Part shown: positions 62,028-64,000 of the stretch, in pieces
Layout: each line of letters begins with the position of its first letter
Numbering within the stretch: the stretch's first letter is position 1
DNA from: Desulfarculus sp.
GTDB lineage: Bacteria > Desulfobacterota > Desulfarculia > Desulfarculales > Desulfarculaceae
Length of the DNA: 64,000 nucleotides
Reading direction: 5' to 3'
Assembly (NCBI GenBank): GCA_003605055.1
Contig: QZKP01000053.1
Coordinates: 1 to 64,000, forward strand
The notes under the pieces: model-generated
What the model was told of the DNA's origin: nothing
The model's database searches: none
What the model saw: only the letters and a program-made list of their open reading frames with translations
Made by a program: the position numbers and the translations under genes

Positions 62028-62843
62028 GTGGTGGCGGTCAAGCGCCCGGTCCAGGTCTATGTGATCTCCGACGCCACCGGCATCACCGCCGAGCGGGTGA
62101 CCCGGGCGGTGCTGGTGCAGTTCTCGCGCCAGATTCAGCCGCATATCCAGCGCTTCTCCCACGTCAAGACCACCAAGCAACTGGAGCGCATCCTGGCCCA
62201 GGCCGAGCAGGGCCGGGGCCTGGTGATCTACTCCCTGGTGGCCGAACGCCTGCGCCAGTGGATGGACGAGCAGAAGCGGCGGCGCAGGATCGAGCTGTGG
62301 GACCTCCTGGGCCCCCTGCTGCACCGCCTGAGCCGGCGCTTCCAGACCAGCCCCAGCCTGCACCCGGGCCTCTTGTCGGTGCTGGGCGAGGAGTCCATCC
62401 GCCTGGCGGCCACCATTGACTTCACCCTGCGCCACGACGACGGCAACGGCCTGGCCACCCTGGGCCAGGCCGAGCTGATCATCCTCGGGGTCTCGCGCAC
62501 CTCCAAGACCCCCACCAGCCTGTTCCTGGCCTGCAACCACAACCTGCGGGTGGCCAACCTGCCCATCATCCTGGGCCTGGACCCGCCGGCCAGGCTGTTC
62601 GGCCTCAAGCGGCCGCGCAAGGCGGGCTTCCTCATCGCGCCGGAGAAGCTGGCCCAGATCCGGCGCAGCCGCTACGGCGGCCGGGCCGTGGAGGGCTACA
62701 CCGACATCCGGCTGATCCGCGACGAGCTGGCTTATTCCCAGGAGGTGTTCCAGCGGCTGCCCGGCCTGCAGGTCATTGACGTGACCAACCGCCCCATCGA
62801 GGAGGTGGCCAACCTCATCCTGGAGAGGCAGGGGCTGGGTTAG
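62028..62843 (+). CDS. Pyruvate phosphate dikinase/PEP synthase regulatory protein (PpsR/PDRP type)
   Basis: 271 residues of the DUF299 family: VISDATGITAERVTRAVLVQF near the start and P-loop GVSRTSKTPTS near residue 155. These ADP-dependent kinase/pyrophosphorylase proteins phosphorylate and dephosphorylate a Thr on PEP synthase or PPDK. GTG at 62028 is adjacent to GGGGGAGG, so the in-frame GTG at 62031 may be used. It overlaps the convergent glycosyltransferase gene by 4 bases. Confidence 0.88.
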   Translation: MVAVKRPVQVYVISDATGITAERVTRAVLVQFSRQIQPHIQRFSHVKTTKQLERILAQAEQGRGLVIYSLVAERLRQWMDEQKRRRRIELWDLLGPLLHRLSRRFQTSPSLHPGLLSVLGEESIRLAATIDFTLRHDDGNGLATLGQAELIILGVSRTSKTPTSLFLACNHNLRVANLPIILGLDPPARLFGLKRPRKAGFLIAPEKLAQIRRSRYGGRAVEGYTDIRLIRDELAYSQEVFQRLPGLQVIDVTNRPIEEVANLILERQGLG

Positions 62844-63451
62844 TCCGGCCCCCGCCCTTGCCAGCGGGCCAGGTCCGCGGGGGTGTCCAGGTCGTTTAGC
62901 TCCGGGAGCAGGAAGACGCTCAGGCCCAGCTCCGCGGCCCGGGCCCGCAGGGCGGCTAGGCTCCGGCCGTGGCCCCCCTCCAGCAGCCCCGGCGCTCGCG
63001 CCCGCAGCCCCACCAGGTAGTAGCCGCCGTCCGCGGCCGGGCCCAGCACCAGGTCGTGCTCCTGGAGCGCCTCCAGGGCCGCGGCCAGCACCGCCTGGTC
63101 CAAATCCGGCAGGTCCGTGCCCACCAGCACCACCCGGGGCGCGCCGGCCGCCAGGGCCCGGTGCAGGGCGCGGGCCATGCGCCGGCCCAGGCCGCCCTCT
63201 CCCTGGGACTGGTAGCCGAGCCCGGGGCCCAGCCAGGCCCGGGCCTCCTCAACCTCGCCGTCGGTGAAGCACAGCTCCAGCTCCAGGGGCCGGGCCACGG
63301 CCAGCTCCCGGGCCCGGGCCAGGAGCCGCTCCACCAGCCGGCGCTGCAGATCGGCCGCGCCCTGGGCCCCCAGGGCCGGGATCAGGCGGGTCTTGGCCCG
63401 TCCCGGCTTGGGCAGGCGGGTGAAGATGATCAGGCGGTCCAGGGCGGCCAC
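62840..63451 (-). CDS. TIGR04282-type (ArsG-like) glycosyltransferase/DUF2064 protein
   Basis: 203 residues: IIFTRLPKPGRAKTRLIPALGAQGAADLQRRLVERLL, VVLVGTDLPDLDQAVLAAALEALQEHDLVLGPAADGGYYLVGL and NDLDTPADLARW, all of the TIGR04282 family related to arsenosugar glycosyltransferases and to MobA-like nucleotidyltransferases. The family is found with and without arsenic genes, so the label is only suggestive. The presence of arsM 4 kb away makes it worth noting. It lies 13 bases from the hydrolase gene. Confidence 0.72.
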   Translation of the reverse strand: MAALDRLIIFTRLPKPGRAKTRLIPALGAQGAADLQRRLVERLLARARELAVARPLELELCFTDGEVEEARAWLGPGLGYQSQGEGGLGRRMARALHRALAAGAPRVVLVGTDLPDLDQAVLAAALEALQEHDLVLGPAADGGYYLVGLRARAPGLLEGGHGRSLAALRARAAELGLSVFLLPELNDLDTPADLARWQGRGPD

Positions 63452-63464
63452 GGCGGTCGGTGCC

Positions 63465-64000
63465 TCAGGCCGGACCCAGCAGGGCCAGGAAGCGCTCCAG
63501 CATGGCGTTGGCCTGCTCCGGCACCTGCAGGGTCAGGAAGTGGCCCGAGCCCACCACCTGACCGGTGATCAGCTCCGGCCGCAGCTTTTTCATCTCCGTC
63601 GGCTCGCTGAGGTGGTTGGCGGCGGCCAGGTAGAGCAGGGGGCAGGCGGCCTGGCGCAGGGCCTCGAACAGGGAGACGATCACGTGCTGCGGGGTGGCGA
63701 GCATGGCCGCCAGCACCCGCGCTTTGAGCCCGGCATCGTCGCTGGCCAGGAAGAAGCGGCCGAAGTACTCCCGGAAGGCCTCCCGGTAATCGGGCTGGGC
63801 CATGCGCCGCTGCATGGCCGGCAGGAGCTTCTCTGTGCGCTCCGGGCTGGAGAGCACGGTGGTGTCCAGCACGGCCGCGGCCCGCACCCGCTGCGGGTGG
63901 CGCCGGGCCATCTCCAGGGCCACCGCCCCGCCCATGCTGTGGCCCGCCACCACTGCCGGCCCCAGGCCCAGCTCCTGACAGAGCCAGGCCGTGTCCGCGG
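63465..64000 (-). CDS. Alpha/beta-fold hydrolase, N-terminus outside the window
   Basis: About 178 residues are visible, the N-terminus is cut off by the window edge. The nucleophile elbow GHSMGG (Ser) is followed by VALEMARRHPQRVRAAAVLDT, and the catalytic His lies in VVGSGHFLTLQVPEQANAML. This is a typical serine hydrolase or esterase fold. The substrate is unknown. Confidence 0.8.
   Translation of the reverse strand, partial: ADTAWLCQELGLGPAVVAGHSMGGAVALEMARRHPQRVRAAAVLDTTVLSSPERTEKLLPAMQRRMAQPDYREAFREYFGRFFLASDDAGLKARVLAAMLATPQHVIVSLFEALRQAACPLLYLAAANHLSEPTEMKKLRPELITGQVVGSGHFLTLQVPEQANAMLERFLALLGPA

Overview
The window is a high-GC, gene-dense piece of a chromosome from an anaerobic, respiratory Gram-negative bacterium, most likely a Desulfobacterota (deltaproteobacterial) sulfate-reducer-like lineage. 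The inference rests on gene content: a fused TRAP permease, HmcB/NrfD-type membrane redox subunits, a glcD/CCG catabolic cluster, a liv transporter with an acyl-CoA ligase, many two-component proteins and, above all, repeated in-frame UGA codons best read as selenocysteine (Sec, U). No taxonomic marker is present, so the assignment is provisional.

Layout. 0-8.4 kb: catabolic operon (fused TRAP permease, creatininase family, MmgE/PrpD, FAD oxidase plus a split Fe-S partner, UroD/MtaA-like protein). 9.0-22.4 kb: one long, comparatively AT-richer operon for a periplasmic molybdenum respiratory enzyme. It holds a tetraheme cytochrome, two Fe-S subunits, an NrfD quinol subunit, a Tat-exported Mo catalytic subunit, a polyferredoxin, a TorD chaperone, a diheme cytochrome, a porin-like barrel, PKD and FecR-PKD proteins, and moaA. 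22.6-29.9 kb: a compact selenoprotein/metalloid-type cluster with an ArsR-family regulator lacking a Cys site, an overlapping Sec protein with a helix-turn-helix-like tail, a rhodanese-DsbD fusion with two Sec codons, two NapH-like ferredoxins, twin thioredoxin-fold Sec proteins, a SAM methyltransferase and a TVP38-ArsC fusion. 30.0-34.6 kb: 3-hydroxyacyl-CoA dehydrogenase and a minus-strand sulfatase/small-protein/methyltransferase set. 35.0-41.8 kb: livGHMKF plus acyl-CoA ligase. 42.1-52.6 kb: a dense signalling region (sensor kinases, NtrC-type activator, response regulators, a cytidylate-kinase-like/receiver fusion) with a SulP permease and carbonic anhydrase, split by a 261-bp palindromic element at 48.4-48.6 kb. 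52.6-57.1 kb: minus-strand lgt, metal-binding small proteins, a sigma54-promoted Met/Gly-rich exported protein, a cyclase-family hydrolase and an AtoE-type permease, plus a response-regulator remnant. 57.5-59.2 kb: second arsenic locus (arsR, arsM, convergent Sec peroxiredoxin). 59.6-64 kb: lipoprotein, GAF/HD-GYP, DUF3124, PpsR-type regulator, ArsG-like glycosyltransferase, alpha/beta hydrolase.

The most interesting system is the 22.6-29.9 kb cluster. Four proteins there and at 22.9 kb carry five in-frame UGA codons, and a fifth protein with one UGA lies beside arsM. Each UGA is followed at about 12-28 nt by a short hairpin, usually with a G-rich or GGU loop, as expected for a bacterial SECIS. 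The content suggests a Sec-based thiol/selenol relay across the membrane (DsbD, rhodanese) linked to metalloid handling (ArsR, ArsC-like, TVP38, methyltransferase). The substrate cannot be read from the sequence, and no selA/selB/selC is in the window.
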